A stretch of 64,000 nucleotides of DNA from Cryptomeria japonica (Eukaryota > Streptophyta > Pinopsida > Cupressales > Cupressaceae). The notes beneath the pieces are model-generated. The model was not told where the DNA came from. It saw only the letters and a program-made list of their open reading frames with translations, and ran no database searches. The position numbers and the translations under genes are program-made. The DNA lies in the NCBI RefSeq assembly GCF_030272615.1, contig NC_081414.1, positions 47,174,501-47,238,500 on the forward strand. Reading direction: 5' to 3'. Positions 1 through 10,013 of the stretch are shown one piece after another; positions within the stretch are counted from its first letter, which is position 1; each line of letters opens with the position of its first letter.

Positions 1-137
1 AAAATGATCTGCAACCAGGAACAATGGAGTTAGGGACATAATGAGGTGTAAATCATGAAAGGTATAATTTTGTTTATTTCATTTACTTCATTGGTTGAAG
101 TTAAGTTTCCTGTAGCTTTCATTTTTATATTGTATGA
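1..137. repeat. Fragment of a dispersed repeat, LTR-like
   Basis: This stretch aligns with 39191-39344 in the same orientation. They share long blocks around the AGGTGTAAATCATGAAAGG word, and the second copy carries an extra ~10 bp. Similarity stops near 137 and 39344. It is AT-rich, has no ORF and is cut by the window edge. In the second copy it lies downstream of a TATA-like run, so it may be the R/U5 part of an LTR; that is inference. Confidence 0.5.
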
Positions 138-765
138 CCAATATAAGTTCATAAAGTTTTGACCAGGTTATGGTGGTCAGACATATGAGTTTTTATATTT
201 CTAAAAAGTTATAGTAAAAAAATCATAATTCATTATTTACTTCAAAAAATATTAGAAAAAAATATGTCACATCTAGACATGAGTATTTTACTTATATCTA
301 AAATCTTATAAAAAAATATTATAATTTGATTGTGGTTCTGATGGTTAGACTGACACCTGCTTCTTATCTTTTTTCTTGAAATTTAAGTATTACTACATTG
401 AAATTTCAAATTTTTGTCAAATAGATTTTTTTTTCAAAAAACAACTAGTAACTTAGAAAATAAATTCAATTTGCTACAGATTCTATTCTTACATATTTTT
501 TAAATAATGTTGATAACTTATTCAAATTTTTACGTCAAGTTGCCTAACTTTGTTTTCTTGAGTTTTCATTGCCACTTTAAGCGCCTATTTGGCCCACCAT
601 AATCCTGCACATGATACTATGTTATGTTCCATGAAACCTAAGGTTGCAATTTATGAGTTCATGAAACTAGGGTTTGCTAGTGTGAATAAGGTTATTTTAT
701 AATCATTCATTAGTGGAAACCTATTTACATGTTAAGTTTACTTAGGTCCTATGTGGCATTCTAGA
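138..765. other. AT-rich sequence without recognisable feature
   Basis: No ORF of note, no terminal repeats and no RNA gene were seen on either strand. It is probably old repeat debris. Confidence 0.4.
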
Positions 766-1082
766 TGTTAGTTATAATGGGGCCATGTTCACCTCATTTT
801 CTTTTAGTTATCTAGGCATTTAATGTTTTCATCATGCATTTAATGTTTCTATCAAGGGTATTTGTCTCATTACATATGATTAAGACACATGTCAACATCT
901 TGTGTAATCCTATCTCTCACATTGCCTTTATAAGCAAGGCCCTCTCATTGTACATTTCATAATCAACCATTCAATCAATACATCCTTATTATACAAGTTA
1001 TCTTGTCATTCTCTCTTGTGGAAGCTATTTTGGTCTTACAATGATTTTGGGTGTGTTGAGGAGTCCCTTATCTTTTCCTACA
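766..1082 (+). repeat. Possible copia-type 5' LTR
   Basis: The stretch begins TGTTAG and ends CCTACA, directly in front of a primer-binding-like sequence at 1083. A TATA-like TTTATAAG lies near 926. The left end is chosen only because it gives a TG...CA unit; no second copy of this LTR is in the window. The right end is better supported than the left. Confidence 0.35.
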
Positions 1083-1096
1083 TGGTATTAGAACTC
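1083..1096 (+). other. Primer-binding-site-like sequence (iMet type)
   Basis: TGGTATTAGAACTC resembles the canonical TGGTATCAGAGC, complementary to initiator tRNA-Met, that follows the 5' LTR in many plant copia and some gypsy elements. It directly follows a CA dinucleotide that would end the LTR. Two or three mismatches suggest age. Confidence 0.4.
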
Positions 1097-2840
1097 TAAC
1101 ATTATAGACATCTTCCCAAATCTGAGAGTTACCATATGGCTTGAAGATTTTGTTGGAAGCATTTTGGGGTTTCATTGAACTCATGGTTGAATCTAGAAAG
1201 TCAACAAATGTTAAGAGGTACCTAGTTTTTTGGAGCACTTTAGCCAATATTGACCTTGTCATTGCCTCTAGAAGGTTGATTAAACAAATTTTGACTATAA
1301 ATTTCCCTATTTTTTTGAAAAATATTTCTAAGGCAAAACAATTAGGCTAGTCCGTCTCAAAAAAATCTCAAGCATTTAGTGTATGGAAAAATTATTTTTT
1401 TGTCAACTACAAATTATTTGGTAATATCATGCAAAAATTATATTTGAATATTTGCTCAAAAATTTATCAAATATTATAGCGACATTTTTTTTCAAAAAAA
1501 TTGATTTTGAGGTCTATAGACTTGTACCTAGTGTTGTCGACTGCATACGCATTTGAAAGGTGCACTTTATTTATGACCTAGTTGCCAATTTAATTGGCAC
1601 ATGTGTTGGGCATTTTTCCTCTCAATGTGTTGACATATACTTGTATACCTTTCTGTAGGGTACTTTTAATGTTTTAGTTGACATTGATTTACTATTTTTG
1701 TTGGCCCATATACATTCCTATAGGCACATATTTTATTGACAATATTTATTCATGGTTGGCACATTTTTCAAGTTTGGTGAGCACCTTTTTGCTAGGTTGG
1801 CGCTTGCACCAAGACCATTAGGTGTAACACGTACATGCACTTTCTTTACCCTACTACCACATAGGTTCCACGATGCCACTCCTAGTGCCATCCCCACCCT
1901 CACACGCTTCTTTGTAGGTGGTGAGCTAGTGGGGGTCTAGTGCAGGAGCGCCTGGGGTCCCTATGTTACCTCAATGAAGGCTTTGGTTTGGTTTTCTTGT
2001 TTCAATGTGGATCCAAGTTGTAATAAGGCCCATTGGCCATTTTGATTCATTTACATGCATTTGTAATAAGTTTGTAATTCTTTGTAAGGCCTTTGGAGCC
2101 ATAGGAGTCATATTGGTCTTAGAGGTCCTGGGTGGGTCAAAGTTGGTCAACACCCTCCCAATTTGTGGTAAGGGATTATAAATGATATATGTGATGATTT
2201 TATGTCTTAGTTAGCATGTTGGCAAGGTTTTTGGGAGATCTTTGGGTCATTTGTGCAAGTGGAGTAAAAAAATGTAAAAGTTGCTGACAACTTTTGGTTT
2301 AAAGTACAATATTGTGTCATGTTTCAGGCCAACTTATCAGCAAAAGGGAATTTAAGTTTTTCTAACAAAAAAAATTAATTTTAGTCAAACATATGGTCTA
2401 TATAGATTAATTATAGATAAGATATATATACCACAATTTTTCCAATTGGAAGTGTCAACTAAATGTATATTTTGTATCACTTTGTGTCTAAATAGCAAAT
2501 ATATATATATATATATTTTTAAAACTCAATGTTTCAACAACTCTTACTCTTATAATTTTATTTTTTTTGAAATGTAAAATACCATTTTATAGATCTACAA
2601 GTAAATATTCCAAAATATATCTCTTTTAATATTTTGATTATTTTTTTTACATAGAAATTTTTACCTTGTATTCACTTATGAAGGCATGTTTTAACAAGCG
2701 AATTTTTGGTTTCAGCGAATTCTGTTCATAAGTGATTCTGGATCTCTGCGAATGCTCTGAACTCACCTATCATGTGGCTCACTATCTTCTCCCCCCCTAA
2801 ATGCAAACAACCCTCAAGTGAAGATGATGGATTTTGGTAG
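1097..2840. other. Unassigned AT-rich repeat debris
   Basis: No convincing coding frame, terminal repeat or RNA gene was found. A short (AT)n tract lies at about 2499-2517. The right part may hold the 5' UTR of the LINE whose ORF1 becomes readable from about 2841, but its 5' end cannot be placed. Confidence 0.35.
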
Positions 2841-3461
2841 GTGGTGGAGAGTAGAAAATCCAGACGGAATAGGTTTGCCCACAATAACCTAGCAAACCCT
2901 GGATTGGTATCCTCGACAATAATGCCCTACTTTGCTCCATCCTCCTGGTCGTTGCTTGAGGGTGCCAAATATGCATGTTTTCCCACCTCCTTTCCTCCTC
3001 CAACAGGGCATCCCAACAAAACAGTAGGGCAAGCTAGAGAATTCAGAAAGGTGCTAAACTCTCGATGGCTCAAGGAAAATTTAACCTCAAAAGTATCCTC
3101 ATGGCAAATTCATAATAAAAGTTCATCCATTCCTCATTCCACACAATGGAAAGTTGAAGCATGCCTTCCTCCCCCAAACCCTAGTGGTTGAATTCACATG
3201 ATCAAGGAGGCCTCAGTCGCCCTAGAGAAGAATATCATTTTCCATCAGAACAACAACTTCATTGCTAAATGGAGAGTGCCCTTTCATAACTTCGATGAAG
3301 TCAAAGATTGTTGGGAAACCAAATTCCACAAACTAGTAAGTATTTTCAATCTAGGCTCTCAATGTATATTAATCTCATGCATTAATTCTAGGGTTAAGAA
3401 GGATCTTCTCAGAAGTAAAGAAAAATTGCTTAACGGTTGCACATTTTACTGCATAGACTGG
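2841..3461 (+). pseudogene. LINE ORF1, N-terminal half (DUF4283-like), split by element A
   Basis: A plus-strand frame runs from about 2841 to 3461 with one internal TGA (3189-3191). A TAG at 2838 directly precedes it and no convincing ATG is visible, so the true start is unknown. The C-terminal part has a basic/aromatic pattern (IAKWRVPFHNFDEVKDCW, then LLNGCTFYCIDW) typical of the DUF4283 region in ORF1 of plant L1 LINEs. That region is thought to bind element RNA. The frame is cut exactly at the ACTGG target duplication of element A and resumes at 16496-16500 with an aromatic/proline motif expected to come next. Normal ORF1 would be several hundred residues; this is roughly its first 200. 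Confidence 0.7.
3457..3461. repeat. Target site duplication of element A (left copy)
   Basis: ACTGG lies immediately before the left LTR and recurs at 16496-16500 directly after the right LTR. Five bases is the normal length for LTR-retrotransposon integrases. It shows that both LTRs belong to one insertion. Confidence 0.9.
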
Positions 3462-5014
3462 TGTAGCTAGGAATCTGGAAATCATCACACACAAGTCAAA
3501 ATTCTAATCTAGCCCAATCACAAAAGCTCAAATGTAATGATCTATCCTAAAAACACTCAATAGAGACATGAAAAGTAAAACATTCAAAACTAAAGATTAT
3601 GCAAATCAATTGTAGATCTGAATGCTCCTTCATGCGGCTCCATTGTTCTTCTTTCTTCTCCAAATAGCCTTTGTTTGTGGATCTCACCTTCAAGTGCATA
3701 CACATGAGATGAAAGCAAGTAGACAAGATATTGGCGCAAGAGTACTCGAAGCGTGATTGATTTGACAAAGTGATTAGAAATTCGATAATCTGATTATTCA
3801 ATAATGTGACTGAAGAAATTCATCCAATTTATAGAGAAATTGGAGAAAAAGATCAAATTAGCATGATTCAATTCAAATGGAAATTGCAAATCAAAAATGT
3901 CAATTATGACAAATTATGCACTTTCTATGCAAAATTGATTGATTGATAATTCATGACAATTTATGACAAATTTCTATGTCAAGAATTGATTGATTGTCAA
4001 TTATGACAAATTATGACAAATTTCTGTGTCAAGAATTGATTGATTGTCAATTATGACAAATTATGACAAATTTCTATGTCATTCCCATGAAATTAGGAGG
4101 AAAATAGGAGAGAATGAAAATTAGAAATTAGGAAATTAGAAAATTGAAATTGATGAAAATTAAGAATTAGAAATTGATGAAAAATAGGAAATTAGGAATT
4201 TAGGAGAAATTAGGTAAATTAATTAATAATTTGTCATTTATTAATTAATTCACAAAAAGAGGAATAATTAGCCAATTAAATGAACATTTAATTGCAATGA
4301 GAAGACTTAGGATAAATAAATAATTTATTAATCCTAGAGAGAGAAATGACAAACAGGGTTAAATGATTAAATCACGAAACCCTAGAAGATGAATTAGCAA
4401 TGCGAGAATGACAATTAGGTCTTGACAAGAAATAATTAATGTCGATCATGATTTTGAATTGATAAATGACCAATGCGATAAATGATTTGATTGATTGACA
4501 AACTAATCGAGATTGATAAAGAGACCAAATTGATAGGCGCCAATTGATGAGGAACAATGACTAATTGATCCAAATTGACATGATTTGAGAAGACGACGAT
4601 GATTGATGACAAATCGACTGCAAAATGACAGAATTTGACAAGAGGACAAGAATTGATGACAAGATTAAAAATGACCACGATCGATGACAAAATTGATTGC
4701 AAAATGACAAGATTGAAAATAGGACAAAACCCTAATTAGGATTGACGATGTCCAAAATGATGACAAATAAGCACGCACATTGATACGATAGGATAATGTT
4801 GACCAAAATCGTGATTGAAAGTTGTTGTTGACAAGACTGAATTTGAGAACGAAATGATTGAAGAATGAAGAAGAATGACTCTATGCTTGCAAATAATAAA
4901 GATCAAGTGCGAATCATAGGAGAAATGTTAATGCGACACAAAAACCTAAAATGAGGCAATGCGCAAATGTTAAAGTATGACTCTGCAAGCGTTGACCATT
5001 TTTAGGTGTCTACA
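3462..5014 (-). repeat. Element A 3' LTR (left)
   Basis: A 1553-bp LTR, the same length as its partner at 14943-16495. It has inverted termini TGTAG/CTACA, a 50-bp tandem repeat at 3933-4082, and AATTAATTA-rich sequence near 4210-4330. A TATA-like CTATAAATT (minus strand) lies near 3826-3834. Small minus-strand ORFs in it are low-complexity and not credible genes. Confidence 0.92.
3933..4082. repeat. Three 50-bp tandem repeats inside LTR A
   Basis: Units begin with AATTGATTGATTG at 3933, 3983 and 4033. The first is the most divergent. The same array is at 15414-15563 in the other LTR, so it predates this insertion. Confidence 0.85.
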
Positions 5015-5028
5015 TTTTGCCCCTCTTT
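5015..5028 (-). other. Polypurine tract of element A
   Basis: Read on the minus strand, an AAAGAGGGGCAAAA purine run directly abuts the TGTAGACACC start of the 3' LTR. This is where plus-strand DNA synthesis would be primed and it fixes the orientation of A as minus. Confidence 0.8.
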
Positions 5029-5549
5029 GAGACAATGCGATTTTAAGTGTTGTTTCAAAGAATGATAATGAAAATGCCCCAAACAATAACAATGACATAT
5101 GCATGCCCCCTTGAGGAATTGGCTGGAAACATGCAGAAAAGAGGGCCAATTGATCAATAAAAATGATAGGATCGAACGAATTGACAATCGGAGATCAGAT
5201 GCATGAAGGACAAGCAATTTAAGGTGCAAAAGACCATGACCAACATAAGATGGAGAGGATGCACATCCATCTATGCACTGACAATGATCTATAAATGAGA
5301 CCAAGAGGGTGAAAATTGCTCATTTGCACTAGCCAAAGAGGAGGATTTGTTGCTCTGGACAAGGACACTTGTAGATAGATGGTGAACATTCCAATGGTGG
5401 ATCACCTCAGAGAACATGTACGCACTTACAGATGACTAGACGACACAAGAGCAGTGGTATGGATCTCAAAAACCCATGTTTTCAGTTGCATGAATTTTGA
5501 TCCATTGCAGGACATTGCGGGGCCCACAGAAATTGCAAAAAGTGATTTT

Positions 5550-5659
5550 TGCGCCTGTGTAGGGTGAATCTTGCACTTGTGTCATGTCTTTTGCATGTGT
5601 GTAAGGGTACACAAGTGCAAGTTATGTGACACAAGCGTAGGAGTTAAGACACAGGCGCA
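5550..5659. repeat. Nested inverted repeats (potential stem-loop)
   Basis: TGCGCCTGTGT (5550-5560) is the exact reverse complement of 5649-5659. Inside it, CTTGCACTTGTGT (5570-5582) is the exact reverse complement of 5609-5621. The motif ACACAAGTGCAAG/ACACAGGCGCA recurs as a tandem array at the other end of the interior of A (14703-14824). It would fold as a two-tier hairpin in RNA near the 3' LTR of A; function unknown. Confidence 0.75.
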
Positions 5660-5834
5660 ATTGTGCATGTAAGACTCAATTTGGGTTCAAAACTACATGC
5701 AAATGATCCAAAAAGGGGGTGTAAGGGTAGGATAGGTCAAAATAGATAAAGAACACCCTAATTTGGCCATGAAAGAAAGAAATGTAGCCCGTAGCAGCAA
5801 ACCCTAATACTAACAAAATTGTGCCCCAATTGTG

Positions 5835-7619
5835 ATGCAGAGTCGACAGTATTCGTTGATCACACGAGAGAACCGACCAGACTGTTTCATGCTACGACAT
5901 AGACTCAGGAGCACGGACAGAGATATCTTAGCAGGACTTGGCATATATTATATCACATTCATGCCCGAGATTAGGGCAAACACAGGATTGCTTACTGCAT
6001 TGGCAGAGCGATGGAATTCAGAGACCTCCTCATTCCATTTGGCGACTGGAGAGGCGACAGTGACATTAGAGGATGTATGGCACATCCTCCGCATTCTGAT
6101 ACATGGGGAGATGATAGAGTATGACCCAGTGACCGGGAGAGATGCGTTATGCAGGCTATTTGAGTGTGACACGGATGATTTGGACATTGTCGAGAGGGAG
6201 ATCCACTGGGAGACTATGGTAGTAGAGTATGATCAGCGATATGTGGTGATAGCAGTAGTGATAGCATGTCTACTAGCAGGAGATAGATGAGGACATGGAT
6301 TCCCTATTGGATGGGGAAGAGTGCTAGAGCGGATGGCAACAGAGGGTATGGTGTACGCATGGGGACCATGTGTACTAGCTATGCTATATTTTTAGCTGCA
6401 TCAGATAGCATATCAGGGGGTTCAGACTTTGAACTGTGGAGTCACATTGCTTTAGGTATGGGCATTTGAGCACATAGCCATATGTTGGCCGATTACAAAG
6501 AGATAGGTGGTACCACACCGACCATATGTATACTGCTATGGGGGAGCACTAAGACAGGGTCCATTTGGATACATATTGTACTGGCGACATGAGCTAGACA
6601 GACTAAGAGAGTTTACATGGAGGCCATATCTTGATTGCCCTAGATGGTCAGATGATCATGATGAGCTACCATATTGCAGATAGGAGAGGTACCTGATTGG
6701 GCGACTAGTGAATTGCTAGAGAGTGATTGAGATGTACCTACCAGAGAGAGTCAGATGACAGTTTGGAGAGAGGCAGGATGTACCTAGGAGGACTGCATGC
6801 TTTGTTCGATCTCATAGAGAGACGAGTCAGTGGGGGAGTATGATTCAGCCACACATAGCATATGCCGACTTTGCACAGTTACAATAGAGATAGTGGGATT
6901 GGAGGTCAGATATGGTAGATGCCAAGATGACAAAGGAGTATGAGATATGGTTTGCATGACGATGGCCAGTGCCTTTGACTGATCCTGATATTCTAGTACC
7001 GAGGAGACAGGAGGACTTCCCACTCGCAGGAGAGGAGGGAGATGATGAGGACGAGGAGGATGAGGGCAGGGATGAGGATGAGGGGGATGATGATGATGGA
7101 GATGAGGGTGGGGATGACGATGATGAGCCAGACTCAATTGATCAGGAGACATTGTAGGATATACCTATAGAGCCAAAGATAGTGAGGACAGAGGAGATAG
7201 AGATGTGTAGGGCTACCATAGCGAGTCAGCAGGATCACATTGTGACATTGGAGAGACAGAATGCCATCTTGAGGATAGAACGAGATACAGCAATAGCTCA
7301 GGCACAGCAAGAGGGTCAGAGAGTCATTGAGTTCATTGGGTCGATTAGGGATGCCAGTGCACGAGAGATGGCACAGATGCTAGTAGAGATCAGAGACGAG
7401 AGGCTATATTGGAGGACACTATATGAGAGTGCAGTTCCACTAGAGTAGAGAGCACCTTCATATCGGGCACGATCGAGGATAGAGAGCAGGGCACGCTCTC
7501 GGAGGTCATTGAGCAACATGGGGGTAAGTGGACCTATGAGACCACCACAGCCAGGACTAGGAGGGACATCATCTGCGAGACATGGCAGGGATGAGGAGGA
7601 TAGAGGGAGCACCCAGTGA
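5835..7619 (+). pseudogene. Plant mobile domain (PMD) protein ORF, antisense within element A
   Basis: One plus-strand frame (about 595 codons) runs from ATG 5835 to the double stop TGATAG at 7617-7622 with no frameshift. It has 12 internal stops: TAG at 6393, 6453, 6504, 6681, 6717, 6885, 6891, 7155, 7446 and TGA at 6288, 6756, 6957. The first ~280 codons match the plant mobile domain (MAIN/MAIL1 and PP7-like family): TGLLTALAERW, then FHLATGEATVTLEDVWHIL (codons ~48-85), then an aromatic VWAFEHIA core (~codons 208-215). An Asp/Glu-rich stretch (~402-433), a coiled coil (~450-535) and an Arg/Ser-rich tail follow. PMD proteins act in plant gene silencing and genome integrity, and copies are often carried by transposons. 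I infer capture by A or an ancestor. Confidence 0.8.
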
Positions 7620-7622
7620 TAG

Positions 7623-8709
7623 AGGCACATGCTCCTTATGACAGATAGTGGACATTATGTAGTTTGACATTTTGTAGTCAGCCTACGGGCCATACTTAGG
7701 ATAGACAGTCCAATTTTGTACTCTGATATTATTATGATATGTGATATGATATGCATCAATATGATGGGATGCAATATGTTATGATTTGTAGTTATTTTCT
7801 ATGTATGGATGACTTATGCACTTTTTTATGAACATGTATGGATATATTTTGATGTATTTTTGATGCATTTATAATATGAAATTCATGAAATGCTTGATAT
7901 GACACTCAATGTAATGCAAATGTACTAACCAATGAATGCAGGATGCAGCATATGGAGATTGGAGTACTAGACCGAACTGACTATCTAAACTGACGGAAGA
8001 AATGAGACAGAGGACAATTAGAGATGAAGAAAAACTTGCTTTCAGTAATGCACTTTGTAGGTGAGAACCTTTGTTTTTATGTAGCAAAATGGATGCGTAG
8101 CATCATGGCATTGAAGGCCAGAGCTGAAATGCAACCCTTTTTGCAAAAGACAGACACATCGTAGACAAACAACAATTACAATGAAAAAAAAAGGACCATG
8201 AACCATCCCGGTCACTCTAAATCACTCAGTGACATCATCGAGCGACATAGGAACATGATCGAAGCCAAAGATACATCAATAATAAAATAAGATGCACAAA
8301 GTCAAGCAAATCAAACAAACATCTTGATCTTCATTGTCAAAGTTGAAAGTGTTGATAAGATGATCATGTTGTCTGGTTTCAGGACATGTGGTACCCCATC
8401 TAAGACAGGACACAGTCTGGTTTCGAGTATACCACACCCTATATAAGACCCATGATAGTATGCCAAGGACGAGTGATACCGATGGTAACGTTTGATATGA
8501 CAATGTGGATCAATTTGAATGTCTGGTTTTGATTGAAAAAGTTCATCTGTTAACACATGATTTCAATTAAAGCACAATGCGTGATGGATTGTCATTGGAT
8601 CTTAGCGATTTGTCTTATGCACAAAGGGATCATTTATTACAAAATGCGTGATGCCAAAGAAATTGTTGTTTTTGGATTTTGATGTTTTGAAAATTTTTTG
8701 TGTTCATTT
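7623..8709. other. Element A interior, no recognisable gene
   Basis: AT-rich spacer between the PMD ORF and the tandem repeat. Short ORFs on the minus strand (for example around 7869-8556) show no domain or composition that separates them from chance. Confidence 0.5.
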
Positions 8710-9001
8710 TTTTTTTCAGGACTTTATTTGATTTGTAGGGATTTTTCTCAAGACATTTTTCAAGTTTTTTTGGATTATTTCAGGACATTATTCGATTTTT
8801 TTAGTTTTATTTCAGGACATTTTTCAATTTTTTAATGAGATTTTTCCAGGACATTTTTGAATTTTTATAAATTTTTTCAGGACATTTTTGAATTTTTATA
8901 AATATTTTTAGGACATTTTTCAATTTTTTTTGAATTATTTCAGGACATTTTTCAATTTTTATGATTTTTTCAGGACATTTTTGCAATTTTTATGATTTTG
9001 C
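8710..9001. repeat. Imperfect tandem repeat, ~35-40 bp unit, about 8 copies
   Basis: Units share TTTCAGGACATTTTTCAATTT with variable T-rich spacers. Copies differ by small indels and substitutions, so the array is old. It ends at TGCCCCCAGTG. No coding meaning is apparent. Confidence 0.8.
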
Positions 9002-10013
9002 CCCCAGTGTCTAGCAAGGCAAGGAATATGACAGGTGAATAAATAGGCTTGCTAAAATGATGGTGGATAGAGGGAAGACAAAGGCCTTTTATCATGGAGA
9101 CAATACAGATGCAATTTTCAAGGGCTATTGCGTGATGGGACAAGAGATTGGATATGGCAATGTAAAGTAGTGAAATGGCATGAGGGACATGTCAAGAGGC
9201 TTTTGAAACTATGTTTTGCATTTCACGTCCTTATGTCAGATCAAGATCAAGGAATGAAAAAGAGTGTATGGATAGTGATAAGATATGGATAGGATAAGCA
9301 AGACCAAGAATGGATAAGGGACATGGACTGAAGGTCGGGATTGGCTAAGGGATAGTGGTAGAAAGTTGCAATAAGCCAGGGAATATGGATGAAAAGTTGC
9401 AATAAGCAAATGGATAAATGACCAAAAGCTATGATGGACTAAAAGCAGTAAACAAGATGCATGATGCTCATGAAGATCCTTAGCCTTGTCAAGATCAAAG
9501 GTGGAAAGGGAAACTGGACATGAGGGACAATAGGATATGAAGGGTAATGACAAGGGTTCGATAGGATAATGAAGGGCAATAGGATATGAAGGAGTATGAC
9601 ATGGGTTCGATAGGATAATGGAACAATGAAGGACAAAAGGATATGATAGAATAAAACCTGCCCCCAAGTGTAGTGTGCAAGAAGTTCATAAATTATGCAT
9701 GACGCCTGTTTGCTAGGTTTTCATCACGGTACTTGCCCAAGGCACCTGTTTGCCAGGTTTTCACCAATGGACGAATTATTTTTGCTGTACTTTTTTTTTT
9801 TTGGTTCTTTTGTCTTTTTTTTTTCACATTTTTTGGTTGTATTTTGAATTTTTCAATAGAAGATGGACACATGATAGGGAATGGAAGAAGGACTCAAGCA
9901 TCTTTTTGTTTGGATAGTAGCCTTGAAAAAAATGGACCATGACCTTTAAAAGTATGCTCAAAGACGTTGGTAGGATAAGGACATGGAAAATAAGATGAAA
10001 CTAAGGCAAGGAT
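9002..10013. other. Element A interior between tandem array and sense ORF
   Basis: Contains repeated GATAGGATAATGAAGGG-like and GGATAAG-like words (about 9240-9660) that open spurious minus-strand ORFs of low complexity, and a T-rich tract near 9790-9850. This corresponds to the region 3' of the sense ORF. No gene is supported. Confidence 0.45.

Noticed and set aside
4372-5304. Minus-strand ORFs of 61-100 codons in and beside LTR A
   Set aside because: Those in the LTR recur in the other copy with different breaks, are low-complexity Ile/Ser/Leu, and lie in LTR or PPT-flanking sequence.
6784-7152. Minus-strand ORF with a His/Pro-rich stretch (HPHPHLHHHH type)
   Set aside because: It is the reverse reading of the Asp/Glu-rich tract of the PMD ORF; composition is fully explained by GAT/GAG codons on the other strand.
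8710-9001. CRISPR-like array
   Set aside because: The units are imperfect tandem repeats with T-rich variable linkers, not identical repeats with unique spacers, and the sequence is plant nuclear.
9236-9689. Several overlapping minus-strand ORFs rich in Ser/Tyr/Pro
   Set aside because: They arise from an imperfect GATAGGATAATGAAGGG-like repeat, occur in all three frames and show no domain.
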